DNA from: an uncultured Bacilli bacterium
GTDB lineage: Bacteria > Bacillota_I > Bacilli_A > RF39 > UBA660
Reading direction: 5' to 3'
Assembly (NCBI GenBank): GCA_947581765.1
Contig: CANPVU010000010.1
Coordinates: 1 to 53,225 of the forward strand
DNA: 53,225 bases
Part shown: positions 8,111 to 18,316 of the stretch, in pieces
Layout: each line of letters starts with the position of its first letter
How positions within the stretch are numbered: the stretch's first letter is position 1
The notes under the pieces: model-generated
The model's database searches: none
The model's input: the letters and a program-made list of their open reading frames with translations, nothing else
What the model was told of the DNA's origin: nothing
Made by a program: the position numbers and the translations under genes

Positions 8111-9775
8111 TTAATAACTCCTTATTTTTCTTTTATTATACTTTTCAAGTAAATCTATTGTTAATTCAATAGGTTCATTAATATCATAATTTTTTGATAT
8201 TAAATCTATTAATAATATATCTTGTATTCCAGATATTAGATTTTGTAATGCTCTTGCACCTGTTTGCATTTCATAGGCATACTTGCATATTTTATCTAAA
8301 AATTCTTCATTATAAGTAATACCTGGATATCCAAACATAATACAAGTTTTTTCTAAGCCTTTAAGAGGACTTAATTCTGATTCAATTAATATTCTTTTAA
8401 AATCTTCAATATTATATGTTTTTGTACTAGTTATTACCTTTATTCTACCAAAGAATTCTCTCATCAAACCAAAGTCAACATAATCTTGACTATCCATTGT
8501 ATAACTTCTATCATGAGGTTGTTCTAAAGTAGAAAATCCTAATAATTTCTTATCATTTGAAGCTATTTTTTGTTCTTTTATTGTTGTAAAAGCTCCACAT
8601 AATATAAATGTTAATTTACTTGTATCAAAACTAATAGCTGGTGATCCAAATGGTCCTACAGACTCTTTAATTTCATACTTTGCTCCACTCATAAATCCCA
8701 ATAGTTCTTTTTGAACACCTAGTTTCATACTTCTACTTTCTAAGTCTGTTTCTGCTAACTTATCTATCTCATCTAAAACTATTATTCCCCTTTGAGCTCT
8801 TTCTACATCATTTTTTGTTTGTTTTAACAATTCTTGTAATATATCAGTAATTGAAGGGCCTACAAAACCAGTTTCTGAAAATGAATTAGCATTTACTATT
8901 GATATTGGAATATCTAATATAGCTGCTATTTCTTTTGCTATAGCTGTTTTTCCTGTACCTGTAGTACCATCTAATAATATTGCAACTTTTCTACTATCTA
9001 ATTCGTTTGCACATTCCTTAAGTGGTAAATTACTAATAGAATCTATTAATATTTGATTAAAATATACATTTGAAACAACTGATCTAATAGCATCCTCTTG
9101 GCCTATTATTTTTCTAGATATTCTATCTATTATATCTATAATATCCATATTTTTTAATCTTACGCTTAAACTATTTTTTAATAAAATATTACTAGTAGTT
9201 AAAAAATTTTGAGAAACCTCAGTACTAAGAGAATATGTGTCTTGAGTTGTTGAAATTAATATTTTTCTATAAAGTTCATCATTTTTACTAAATAACATTC
9301 TTAAAATTTGTGCTGGAGTAATTGGCTTTTTTTCTTTTTTTATTAATGCTTTAAAATGAACTTCACCAAGCATATTAAAGTTATGACATAGCTTAACATT
9401 TTGTGCTTCTGATGCTATTTTACATATTGCCTGTAATTTAGAAATATTTTCTTTTTCTATTATATTATTAATATAATCTATACTAAATATAAATATTTTA
9501 TTTTTCTTTTTATCTTTACTGCCTTTTATATAATGAAGTACAGTGTAATTTTCATGTATATAATCTTCTTGACCTAATAATAAATCATAATCCTGTTCTG
9601 TTTTTCCCTCTAGTTGACCTGATACTATACGATATTTATCTTTACTTTTTTTCTCTACAAGTGCTACCGTTTTAAATTTTAAATGATAATCTCCTTCATC
9701 AACATTATTAGAACTACATTCTTCATATATTATAGCAAAACATATATTATCATCATCAATATTTATTTCTTCCAT
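8111..9775 (-). CDS. ClpX-like AAA+ unfoldase with novel N-domain
   Basis: A 554-aa protein. Residues 1-200 match no Clp N-domain I know and lack the ClpX zinc finger. Residues 215-545 form a complete Hsp100/ClpX module: Walker A GTTGTGKT (270-277), pore loop GFVG (303-306, GYVG in ClpX), Walker B IIVLDEID, sensor 1 region FILCGAF, arginine finger FFGR (441-444) and sensor 2 TGAR (505-508). An LGF tripeptide (412-414) sits where ClpX has its IGF ClpP-docking loop. All catalytic residues are present, so an active ATP-driven unfoldase, possibly feeding ClpP, is inferred. SD GGGGTG precedes ATG 9775. It forms a two-gene operon with the 113-aa protein. Confidence 0.85.
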   Translation of the reverse strand: MEEINIDDDNICFAIIYEECSSNNVDEGDYHLKFKTVALVEKKSKDKYRIVSGQLEGKTEQDYDLLLGQEDYIHENYTVLHYIKGSKDKKKNKIFIFSIDYINNIIEKENISKLQAICKIASEAQNVKLCHNFNMLGEVHFKALIKKEKKPITPAQILRMLFSKNDELYRKILISTTQDTYSLSTEVSQNFLTTSNILLKNSLSVRLKNMDIIDIIDRISRKIIGQEDAIRSVVSNVYFNQILIDSISNLPLKECANELDSRKVAILLDGTTGTGKTAIAKEIAAILDIPISIVNANSFSETGFVGPSITDILQELLKQTKNDVERAQRGIIVLDEIDKLAETDLESRSMKLGVQKELLGFMSGAKYEIKESVGPFGSPAISFDTSKLTFILCGAFTTIKEQKIASNDKKLLGFSTLEQPHDRSYTMDSQDYVDFGLMREFFGRIKVITSTKTYNIEDFKRILIESELSPLKGLEKTCIMFGYPGITYNEEFLDKICKYAYEMQTGARALQNLISGIQDILLIDLISKNYDINEPIELTIDLLEKYNKRKIRSY

Positions 9776-9808
9776 AATGACACCCCAAAACCTTTAATCA
9801 TAAAAGTT

Positions 9809-9817
9809 ATTATAGCA
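9809..9817 (-). promoter_or_regulatory. Extended -10 promoter of the AAA+ operon
   Basis: Minus strand TGCTATAAT, an extended -10 element, 34 bases before ATG 9775. I see no good -35. Confidence 0.55.
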
Positions 9818-9859
9818 CATATTTTAGTTTTTCACGATAAAAATAGTAATATTAGTTTA

Positions 9860-9893
9860 AAGAAAAAGCGTAATTTTTTCATTTTACGCTTTT
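9860..9893 (-). terminator. Terminator of parE-parC
   Basis: 10-bp stem AAAAGCGTAA / TTACGCTTTT (9864-9893) with a 10-base loop, followed by TTCTTT. The parC stop codon lies inside it. Confidence 0.8.
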
Positions 9894-12483
9894 ATATATA
9901 TAAATTATCTAGAAAATCATCAATTGTCATTATTCTTTCATCTATCTTTTCAAGATATTCTTCATCATTTTTTTCTTCAGAAACATTTTCTATATTTTCT
10001 TTTTTTATATCTGTATTTTCTTTAACTTTTTCGGTTTCATTCTTTTGATTACTTTCTAATACATTTTCAAGTGTTTTTGGAATAAACATATCAAATATTG
10101 TTTGTTTAGTAAATTGAGTTCCTGTTGAATATCTATCAGCTATAGGTAATTCTGTTACTTTAACTTCTAATATTTCTTCTTTTGTTTTATACATCAATAC
10201 ACTTTTACTATTAACGATAAATGTAGCAAATATATAATATGGATTAGTTTTTACATCACGTACCATTAATACACCTTTTCTAGCTCTACTAGTAGTTTCA
10301 AATTCCATTAGTCTAACTCTTTTAGCTGTATGCTTACTAGTTATTATAGCTAGAGTATCTTCATCATTATATACATGAGCACTAACTACTACATCATTTT
10401 TCAAAGATATTGATTTTACTCCAGATGATCTAAGTCCTGTTATAGGTATTTCTTCTGTTTTATATTTTAATCCGTATCCATTATGAGTTGATATAAATAC
10501 ATTTTCACCATTATTTAATTCAACAGTTATTACTTTATCTTCATCTTTTAATTTCATGCAAGTAATAGGTTTAGTATATCTTTGTACTTTAAATTCTGAT
10601 AGCATAGTACGTTTTACCATACCATTAGCACTAAATATAGTTATATACCTATTTTCATCAAAGTTAGTAACTGGCATACAACTGATAACATTTTCATCAG
10701 ATGTAATTTTAATTATATTACTTATATGTTTTCCTAAATCTTTCCATTTTAAATCTGGTAATTCATATACTGGTACATATAAATAGTTACCTAAGTCAGT
10801 AAATATAAGTAAAGTATCCATAGTATTCATCTGATATAGACCTAAAAGGTAATCTCCTTCTTTTAATGTAGTCATATCATCACTTGCTGAATAACTTCTA
10901 AGTGGTACACGTTTTACATATCCATCTTTAGTAATTGATACAATACAATCTTCTTTAGGAATCATTGCCATTGTATCTATTTTAATTTCTGTTACTTCAT
11001 CTTTAATAGTAGTTTTTCTTTCAGTTGCATATTCTTTTTTAATACTACGTAATTCTTCTTTCATAACAGTTTTTAATCTATCTTCACTAGATAGTATTTC
11101 TTGTAATTCTTTAATTAATTTTAATAAATTATTGTATTCTTCTTCTAATACAGCTACATCAGTATTAGATAATCTATATAATTGTAATGATACAATAGCA
11201 TCTGCTTGTTCATGAGTAAACTCAAATTCACGCTCTAAATTAGCTATAGAATCTGATTTATTTTTACTTTTTCTAATAAGTGCTATTATCTCATCTAATA
11301 TAGATAATGCTCTAATTAATCCTTCTACTATATGCATTCTAGCTTTTGCATGTTCTAAATCAAATGTTGTTCTTCTAGTTATTACTTCTTTATCATGTTT
11401 TATATATGCATCTATTATATCTAATATACCTACTACCATAGGTCTTCTATCTACTATAGCTACCATATTATATGAATAACTAATTTGTAATTCAGTATTC
11501 TTAAATAAATAGTTAATTATATTATCTATATTAGCATCCTTTTTTATGTCTATTACAATACGTACTTTTTCTTCTCTATCTGATTCATCTCTTATTTCAG
11601 TTATACCATCTATTTTTTTTTCATATATAATATCAGCTATTTTCTTTACTAATTGTGCTTTATTTACTTCAAATGGTATTTCATGAATTATCATTTGCTT
11701 TTTACCTTTAGCATCTTCTATATCATAACGTGCTCTTACTATAACTTTTCCACGACCCGTTGTTAATGCTTCAGTAATTTGTTTTTTTCCTTCTACTATA
11801 GCACCTGTTGGAAAATCAGGTCCTTTTACTATTTCTAATATAGTATCCAAATGGCAGTTTGGACTATCAATTCTTTTTATAGTAGCATCTATTACTTCTC
11901 CTAAGTTATGTGGAGGTATTTCAGTTGCATATCCTGCACTTATACCTTTTGAACCATTTACTAATAGGTTTGGAAATTTAGCAGGTAAAACTATTGGTTC
12001 ATATAAAGTATCATCAAAGTTAGGTGCCCATTCTATAGTATCTTTATCTATATCTTGTAATAATTCACCACTTATTTTAGATAGTCTAGCTTCAGTATAA
12101 CGCATTGCTGCTGGTCCATCACCATCCATAGAACCATTATTACCATGCATATCTATATAACATTCATTTTGTTTCCACCATTGACTCATATGAACCATTG
12201 CTTCATATATAGATGAATCTCCATGTGGATGATAATGACCCATTACATTACCAACAGCAGTTGCTGATTTTTTGTGTGCCTTTTCATATGTATTTTTGTC
12301 TCTAAACATTGCATATAATATACGTCTTTGAACTGGTTTTAGTCCATCTCTTACATCTGGTATGGCACGATTTTGAATAATGTCTTTAGCATATTGACCA
12401 AATCTATCTCCCATTATTTCTTCTAGAGTATAGTCATATATTTTGCCTAATACTTCATTTGTTTCTTCACTCTTTTTTGCCAT
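9892..12483 (-). CDS. parC: DNA topoisomerase IV subunit A
   Basis: An 863-aa type IIA topoisomerase cleavage subunit. The N-terminal segment (GDRFGQYAKDIIQNRA, PDVRDGLKPVQRRILYAM) follows the ParC rather than the GyrA pattern of Firmicutes. Active-site Tyr129 is in AAMRYTEA. The quinolone-resistance region reads HPHGDSSIYEA, i.e. the sensitive Ser and Glu residues are both present. The C-terminal beta-pinwheel repeats are present, followed by a charged Glu/Lys-rich tail of about 50 residues. It decatenates daughter chromosomes together with ParE. The gene starts 9 bases after parE, with SD AGGGGTG. Confidence 0.96.
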   Translation of the reverse strand: MAKKSEETNEVLGKIYDYTLEEIMGDRFGQYAKDIIQNRAIPDVRDGLKPVQRRILYAMFRDKNTYEKAHKKSATAVGNVMGHYHPHGDSSIYEAMVHMSQWWKQNECYIDMHGNNGSMDGDGPAAMRYTEARLSKISGELLQDIDKDTIEWAPNFDDTLYEPIVLPAKFPNLLVNGSKGISAGYATEIPPHNLGEVIDATIKRIDSPNCHLDTILEIVKGPDFPTGAIVEGKKQITEALTTGRGKVIVRARYDIEDAKGKKQMIIHEIPFEVNKAQLVKKIADIIYEKKIDGITEIRDESDREEKVRIVIDIKKDANIDNIINYLFKNTELQISYSYNMVAIVDRRPMVVGILDIIDAYIKHDKEVITRRTTFDLEHAKARMHIVEGLIRALSILDEIIALIRKSKNKSDSIANLEREFEFTHEQADAIVSLQLYRLSNTDVAVLEEEYNNLLKLIKELQEILSSEDRLKTVMKEELRSIKKEYATERKTTIKDEVTEIKIDTMAMIPKEDCIVSITKDGYVKRVPLRSYSASDDMTTLKEGDYLLGLYQMNTMDTLLIFTDLGNYLYVPVYELPDLKWKDLGKHISNIIKITSDENVISCMPVTNFDENRYITIFSANGMVKRTMLSEFKVQRYTKPITCMKLKDEDKVITVELNNGENVFISTHNGYGLKYKTEEIPITGLRSSGVKSISLKNDVVVSAHVYNDEDTLAIITSKHTAKRVRLMEFETTSRARKGVLMVRDVKTNPYYIFATFIVNSKSVLMYKTKEEILEVKVTELPIADRYSTGTQFTKQTIFDMFIPKTLENVLESNQKNETEKVKENTDIKKENIENVSEEKNDEEYLEKIDERIMTIDDFLDNLYI

Positions 12484-12492
12484 AACACACCC

Positions 12493-14409
12493 CTAACTAA
12501 TTTTATAATTATCTTCAAGTGAGAATTCTACATTCTCTTCTATCCATTCTTTTCTAGGATCAACTTTATCTCCCATTAATACTTTTACTCTTTTTTCTGC
12601 AAGTGCTGCATCAGATATACTTACTTTAATTAAACTACGAGTTTTAGGATCCATAGTAGTTTCCCATAGTTGTGTAGCATCCATTTCTCCTAAACCTTTA
12701 TATCTTTGCGTCTTAGTAGGTTTACCCTTATATTTTTCTAAAAGCATTTTTCTATCATCTTCAGTCCATGCATACTCGCCTTCTTTACCACATTCTATTT
12801 TATATAATGGTGGCATAGCAATATAAAGATGTCCTTCTTCTATTAATGGTTTCATATATCTATAGAAGAAAGTAAGTAATAATATTTGAATATGTGAACC
12901 ATCTACATCGGCATCTGTCATGATAATTACTTTATCATAATTACTTTCAGTAACATCAAAGTCACTTCCAGCTCCTGCTCCAATAGCATATATCATAGTA
13001 TTTATTTCCTCATTTTTATATGCTTCTTCTAAAGATGCTTTTTCTGTATTTAATACTTTACCTCTAAGTGGTAATATAGCTTGATATTTTCTATCCCTAC
13101 CTGTTTTAGCTGAACCACCGGCAGAATCTCCTTCGACTAAGAATAATTCGTTAATTTTTGGATTTTTAGATTGGGCTGGAGTTAATTTTCCACTAATAGT
13201 TCTCTCCTTTTTACCTTTATCTTTACCATTTCTTGCTTCATCACGTGCTTTTCTTGCTGCTTCACGTACACTCTTACTCTTAACCATTTTCTTAAGTAAT
13301 TTATCAGCTATATCCTTGTTTTCCTCTAAGAAGAATTGTAATTTTTCTGAAATTATACTATCTACTACATTACGAGCTATAGGTGTTCCTAATTTAGATT
13401 TAGTTTGTCCTTCAAATTGTAGTAATGATTCTGGAATTTTAAGACTTATTACTGCTGTTAGTCCTTCTCTAGTATCATTTCCTTCTAAGTTTTTATCTTT
13501 TGCCTTTAAATAGCCATTGTTTTTAGCATATTCATTAAACACCCTAGTAAGTGCTGTTTTAAATCCTACTTCATGTGTTCCACCATCTGTAGTTTTTACA
13601 TTATTTACAAATGATATTAAGTTTTCTGTATATGATTCAGTATATTGAAATGCTACTGATACTTCTATCTTATCTTTATCACCATTAAATTCTACTACTT
13701 TATGAAGTGGAGTATTTCCTTCATTAATACTTTCAACAAAAGCTTGTAATCCTAATTCATAATGAAATACTTCATGTTTAGAATCAGCTTCATCTATTAC
13801 TTCAACTGTTAATCCTTTAAGTAAAAATGCACTTTCTTGCATTCTTTCACATATTGTAGTAAAAGAAAAGTTTGTTGTAGAAAATATTTCATCATCTGGC
13901 ATAAATCTAACTGTTGTACCTGTTTTAGATGTTTTATTTCCTCTAGTAAGTTTTTGATCTACTTTTCCCCCATCTTTAAAAGATATAAAGTGTTCGTATC
14001 CATCTCTTTTTATAGTAACTTGCATCCATTTAGATAATGCATTTACTACACTAGCACCAACTCCATGTAGTCCTCCAGATACTGAATAACCACTAGATTC
14101 AAATTTTCCTCCAGCATGAAGTACTGTATATATTACCTCTGGTGTATCTTTTCCAGATGCGTGTTTTCCAACAGGAACTCCACGTCCTTCATCTTCTACA
14201 CTTATACTTTTATCTGAATGAATGATAATCTTTATTTTATTTCCATATCCATTGATTACTTCATCAATAGCATTATCTACAATTTCCCATACTAAATGGT
14301 GTAATCCTCTTTTGTCTGTTGAACCGATATACATACCAGGTCTTTTTCTTACTGCTTCAAGTCCTTCTAGTATTTTTATCGAGTCTTCGTTATATTCGTT
14401 CTTCTTCAT
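12493..14409 (-). CDS. parE: DNA topoisomerase IV subunit B
   Basis: About 638 aa. The GHKL ATPase domain shows EIVDNAIDE, the GRGVPVG turn and GGLHGVGASVVNALS. The TOPRIM domain shows LVEGDSAGG, and the Mg-binding IMTDADVDGSHI follows. Close to staphylococcal ParE throughout, including GEMDATQLWETTM near the C-terminus. An upstream GTG (14418) gives three extra residues, but ATG 14409 has AAGGTGAAGGAT before it and a promoter at 14427-14455 that leaves only a short leader, so 14409 is preferred. Forms an operon with parC. Confidence 0.96.
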   Translation of the reverse strand: MKKNEYNEDSIKILEGLEAVRKRPGMYIGSTDKRGLHHLVWEIVDNAIDEVINGYGNKIKIIIHSDKSISVEDEGRGVPVGKHASGKDTPEVIYTVLHAGGKFESSGYSVSGGLHGVGASVVNALSKWMQVTIKRDGYEHFISFKDGGKVDQKLTRGNKTSKTGTTVRFMPDDEIFSTTNFSFTTICERMQESAFLLKGLTVEVIDEADSKHEVFHYELGLQAFVESINEGNTPLHKVVEFNGDKDKIEVSVAFQYTESYTENLISFVNNVKTTDGGTHEVGFKTALTRVFNEYAKNNGYLKAKDKNLEGNDTREGLTAVISLKIPESLLQFEGQTKSKLGTPIARNVVDSIISEKLQFFLEENKDIADKLLKKMVKSKSVREAARKARDEARNGKDKGKKERTISGKLTPAQSKNPKINELFLVEGDSAGGSAKTGRDRKYQAILPLRGKVLNTEKASLEEAYKNEEINTMIYAIGAGAGSDFDVTESNYDKVIIMTDADVDGSHIQILLLTFFYRYMKPLIEEGHLYIAMPPLYKIECGKEGEYAWTEDDRKMLLEKYKGKPTKTQRYKGLGEMDATQLWETTMDPKTRSLIKVSISDAALAEKRVKVLMGDKVDPRKEWIEENVEFSLEDNYKIS

Positions 14410-14426
14410 ATCCTTCACCTTATGGT

Positions 14427-14455
14427 ATTATATCAAAAAAAATTTGAATTGACAA
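14427..14455 (-). promoter_or_regulatory. Promoter of parE-parC
   Basis: Minus strand TTGTCA (14450-14455), 17-base spacer, TATAAT (14427-14432). Confidence 0.75.
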
Positions 14456-14497
14456 ACAAATTCCTTTATTTTTTCTAGAGTTTTTGTAATTAATTAC

Positions 14498-14521
14498 AAA
14501 AAAATCCAAGAATAATTCTTG
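14498..14521 (-). terminator. mutS terminator
   Basis: Stem CAAGAA / TTCTTG (14507-14521) with loop TTA, followed by seven T on the minus strand. Confidence 0.7.
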
Positions 14522-14526
14522 AATTT

Positions 14527-17064
14527 TTATTTTATCATTTCTTTTAGTTGGCAAAGTTTATTTAACGCTTCAATAGGTGTCATATTCATTGGGTCTAAAT
14601 CTTTTATTTCTTTTTCTACTTGTGATTCTTTTACATCAAATAATTCATCTAAAGGAAGCGACTCTTGAATCTTTATATCTCTTTTTTCTTCTTTAGACTC
14701 ATATACTTTTAATATTGAAGATGCTCTATTTATAAGTTTTTCTGGTAATGATGCTAGACGGGCTACATGTATACCATAACTTTTATCTACACTACCATTT
14801 TCTATTTTATGTAAAAAAGTAATTTCTCCATTTTCTTCATGAGCACTAACATGAATATTTTTTAAATTTTTCAAATTATTTTCTAAGTCCGTAAGTTCAT
14901 GATAATGAGTTGAGAATAATGTTTTACATTTTATATTATCATGTATATATTCTATTATTGCTTGTGCTAATGCCATGCCATCAAATGTTGCAGTTCCTCT
15001 TCCTAATTCGTCAAATAATACTAGACTATTTTCTGTTGCATTACTAATAGCATTATTTGCTTCTTTCATTTCTACCATAAAAGTAGATTCTCCACTTACT
15101 AAATCATCACTAGCACCTATTCTTGTGTATATAGCATCAAATACTGGCATTGTAGCTTCTTTAGCTGGTACAAAGCATCCTATTTGAGCCATTATTACTG
15201 TTATAGCAAGTTGCCTCATATATGTACTTTTACCGGCCATATTAGGACCAGTAATTAATTCTATATTAGTATTTTTATCCATTATTATATCATTACATAC
15301 ATACTCAGTATCTAGTACTTTTTCTACTACCGCATGACGATTGTCAATTAATTTTAAATTCCTACTGGTAGTTAGTTTTGGTCTAATATAATTATTTTCC
15401 GCAGAAATAGTTGCAAAAGATTGAAGTACATCTATTTCACTTATTATTCTAGATACAGATTGTAATTTAGGAATATATCCTTTTATTATATCTCTTATTT
15501 GTACAAATAAATTATATTCAAGCTCTATAATTCTTTCTTCTGCATTTAGTATTAATGCTTCTTTTTCTTTTAGTATAGGACTTATATATCTTTCACAATT
15601 ACTAAGAGTTTGTTTTCTTTCATATCCATATTCATCCTTTACTTGTGATATAGCACCCTTAGATACTTCTATATAATATCCAAATACTTTATTATAACCT
15701 ACTTTTAATGTTTTAATTCCAGTACGTTGTCTTTCTTCTGTTTCAAACTTTGCTACAAAGTCTTTACCACCTTTACGAAGAGATTTTAACTCATCTAATT
15801 CAGCATTATATCCTTCTTTAATTAGATATCCTTCTTTAAGTCCTACTGGTGGATTTTCATATATACTATTTTGTAATAGTTCATATAATTCGCCTAAATC
15901 ATCTAAGCTTTTATATTTTATACTTTTTAGAATATTATTTATATCTGGTAATACTTTTAAACTAGATTTTAATTGTAATAAATCTCTAGCATTTGCACTT
16001 CCAAATGCTATTCTTCCAGATAATCTCTCTAAATCATATACTTCATATAATAAATTTTTTAAATCTTCATGTAATATAAATTCATCAAGTAAAGATTCTA
16101 ATACATCATATCTTTTATTGATTTCATTTATATCTATTAATGGATTTTCAATATATGTTTTAAGTAATCTAGAACCCATTGCTGTTTTTGTCTTATCAAG
16201 TACCCATATTAATGAATAATTTCTTTGTTTTAATCTTAAGGTTTCTGTTAATTCCAAGTTTCTTTTCGTATGAATATCCATTTTTAATACTTTATCATTT
16301 TGTTTTACTATTACTGGTTGAATATGAGATAAAGATCTCATCTGGGTATTATTTATATATGTAAGTAAATGTTTAGTTGTATTTATTAATCTATTATCAG
16401 TTAAATCTTTATATACATATTTATATTCTTCTATGTCTGATATTTCATCTGATATACTTATTACTATTTTAAATTGATTTTTAAGTATGCTTATAATATT
16501 CGAATCTAATTTTGAATCAGTAACGACTTCTTTTAGATTTAATGATACAATTTCACTAACTAAATTACTAGAATTATGATTAATTAATGTTGCATAGATA
16601 ATACCTGTTGTTATATCAGTATAGCAAATTGAATATGCATTTGTACAATCAAGTACACTTCCTACATAGTTAAAATCTTTTTCATTTAAAGACTCTCCAC
16701 TAGTAACTGTACCCTTACTTATTATTTGAATTAAACCTCTTTCAACTATTCCCTTAGCTGTTGCTGGGTCTTCTAATTGTTCACATATTCCTACTTTATA
16801 TCCTTTTTCAACTAATTTTTCTATATATACATTAACAGCATGATGAGGAACACCACACATTGGAACTTTTTCTTCTAATCCTGCACTTCTTCCTGTTAGT
16901 GTTAGTTCAAGTTCTCTTGAAACTGTTACTGCATCTTCAAAGAATACTTCATAAAAATCTCCAAGTCTAAATAATATAATTATATCTTTATTTTTATTCT
17001 TTATATCTATATATTGACGCATCATAGGCGTTATTTTATTTAAATCCACATCCGACATCTTCAT
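14527..17064 (-). CDS. mutS: DNA mismatch repair protein MutS
   Basis: About 845 aa, usual MutS length. Mismatch-binding motif GDFYEVF near the N-terminus, connector, lever and clamp domains, then the ABC ATPase with GPNMAGKSTYMRQ (Walker A), the ST-rich ASDDLVSGESTFMVEM signature and LVLFDELGRGTATFDG (Walker B), and the STHYHEL block. A longer reading would add 13 residues (to 17103) but would begin inside the terminator of the preceding gene. ATG 17064 has GGTGAT five bases upstream. No mutL in the window. Confidence 0.96.
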   Translation of the reverse strand: MKMSDVDLNKITPMMRQYIDIKNKNKDIIILFRLGDFYEVFFEDAVTVSRELELTLTGRSAGLEEKVPMCGVPHHAVNVYIEKLVEKGYKVGICEQLEDPATAKGIVERGLIQIISKGTVTSGESLNEKDFNYVGSVLDCTNAYSICYTDITTGIIYATLINHNSSNLVSEIVSLNLKEVVTDSKLDSNIISILKNQFKIVISISDEISDIEEYKYVYKDLTDNRLINTTKHLLTYINNTQMRSLSHIQPVIVKQNDKVLKMDIHTKRNLELTETLRLKQRNYSLIWVLDKTKTAMGSRLLKTYIENPLIDINEINKRYDVLESLLDEFILHEDLKNLLYEVYDLERLSGRIAFGSANARDLLQLKSSLKVLPDINNILKSIKYKSLDDLGELYELLQNSIYENPPVGLKEGYLIKEGYNAELDELKSLRKGGKDFVAKFETEERQRTGIKTLKVGYNKVFGYYIEVSKGAISQVKDEYGYERKQTLSNCERYISPILKEKEALILNAEERIIELEYNLFVQIRDIIKGYIPKLQSVSRIISEIDVLQSFATISAENNYIRPKLTTSRNLKLIDNRHAVVEKVLDTEYVCNDIIMDKNTNIELITGPNMAGKSTYMRQLAITVIMAQIGCFVPAKEATMPVFDAIYTRIGASDDLVSGESTFMVEMKEANNAISNATENSLVLFDELGRGTATFDGMALAQAIIEYIHDNIKCKTLFSTHYHELTDLENNLKNLKNIHVSAHEENGEITFLHKIENGSVDKSYGIHVARLASLPEKLINRASSILKVYESKEEKRDIKIQESLPLDELFDVKESQVEKEIKDLDPMNMTPIEALNKLCQLKEMIK

Positions 17065-17090
17065 AATATCACCAAAATGTATTTTAACAC

Positions 17091-17116
17091 AAAAAATAGA
17101 CAAAAGTCTATTTTTT
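17091..17116 (-). terminator. Terminator between ylbL-like gene and mutS
   Basis: 11-bp stem AAAAAATAGAC / GTCTATTTTTT (17091-17101, 17106-17116), loop of 4, T-rich 3' arm on the minus strand. It overlaps the stop of the PDZ-Lon protease gene. Confidence 0.7.
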
Positions 17117-18103
17117 TACTATGTTATTTTCTAAGTATTCTAAAGCATCATCGAATGTTTTAACTTCTACAACATCTATCTTATATTTCTTTTTTTCTTT
17201 TATTTTTTTAGCTTCTTCATAATTTTCTCCAGTAGGTGCAAAAAATATTTTAGCTCCACCTTTTACAGCTCCTTTTAGTTTATATTCAATTCCACCTATT
17301 TCACCAACATTTCCATTTGAGTCTAAAGTACCTGTTCCAGCTATTTTTTCACCACCAGTTATATCTGTTGGAACTAAACTATTATAAACTGCAAGCGCTA
17401 TCATAAGTCCACCACTTGGTCCATACTCATTTGCATCAAAGTCTAAGTGATATTTAGGTGTTGTAGTAAGAACATATTCAATACCAATTTGTATTCCTAT
17501 AGCAATCTGACCATCGAAGTTATTATATGTAACATTTCTTTCATACTGTTTACCGTTATTATCTACAAGTATTAAAGATGTATCATTTTCTGATTTAGTT
17601 TTAACATAATTACTTATTTCAGAACATTTTTCTATTTTATTTCCATCAATACTTAATATCTGATCACCAACATTAATATCTGTTTTAGCATCTTCAAAAA
17701 CATATATTGCATAACACTTTTCCTCATCAACATTTACATCTTTTTTTGCCTTTTCATAAGCAAATTTAATTGCAGAAGTATATGATTGCTTCATAAGAAC
17801 TTTTTCTCTATTCATATATTTTTCGTAATCAAGTGTACCAATGCTAACAGATGTTTTTTTCTCAATATTCCAATCTGGATTTATTGTTGCTAAAAGTAAA
17901 AATGGCAAAGTAGCTTTTAGTTCTTTAACGTAAGTTAAATTTATACTACCATCCGCATCATATGAATCTTCTACTTTTACTTTTTTATTTAAATTGTCTA
18001 ATCCTCCCGGTGCATCTATATAATAAGGAAACTCAAAAAAACAAATAAAAACCGTTATTATTATAGCAAAAATGTATTTTAAATATTTCATTTTTGATTT
18101 CAT
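17108..18103 (-). CDS. ylbL: YlbL-family PDZ and Lon-type serine protease
   Basis: A 331-aa protein with an N-terminal membrane anchor (about residues 8-27), a PDZ domain (about 130-195, with VGDQILSIDGNKI) and a C-terminal Lon-type proteolytic domain. Ser230 is in YGPSGGLM and the partner Lys275 in GGIEYKLKGA. In Bacillus subtilis the YlbL protein is a membrane protease involved in SOS checkpoint recovery. Role here is inferred from family. It lies upstream of mutS but is separated from it by a terminator-like hairpin. Confidence 0.9.
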   Translation of the reverse strand: MKSKMKYLKYIFAIIITVFICFFEFPYYIDAPGGLDNLNKKVKVEDSYDADGSINLTYVKELKATLPFLLLATINPDWNIEKKTSVSIGTLDYEKYMNREKVLMKQSYTSAIKFAYEKAKKDVNVDEEKCYAIYVFEDAKTDINVGDQILSIDGNKIEKCSEISNYVKTKSENDTSLILVDNNGKQYERNVTYNNFDGQIAIGIQIGIEYVLTTTPKYHLDFDANEYGPSGGLMIALAVYNSLVPTDITGGEKIAGTGTLDSNGNVGEIGGIEYKLKGAVKGGAKIFFAPTGENYEEAKKIKEKKKYKIDVVEVKTFDDALEYLENNIVKK

Positions 18104-18284
18104 TTAATATCACTACCCTTAATAAATAATATCATAAAAAATAAATAAAAAAAAGATAATTGATATCCTTTAAACTAAAATATAATCATTTTTTTATGCA
18201 TCTATTTTTGCTTAACTATTTTTAGTTAATACTGCTTATCTTTTTATAGTTCAATAATACTTACTTTTGTTTTTTATTATCAAA

Positions 18285-18309
18285 TCAAAAAGGGAATACA
18301 ACTTCCCTT
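18285..18309 (-). terminator. Terminator of the 241-aa exported protein gene
   Basis: Stem AAGGGAA / TTCCCTT (18290-18309), 6-base loop, followed by five T on the minus strand. Confidence 0.7.
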
Positions 18310-18316
18310 GAAAATT

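Noticed and set aside
9683-10048. 121-aa plus-strand frame
   Set aside because: It spans the divergent shadow of the AAA+ start, a promoter and the parC terminator. Composition is low complexity and there is no SD.
17065-17103. 13-residue N-terminal extension of MutS
   Set aside because: It would begin inside the terminator of the upstream gene; the SD fits ATG 17064.
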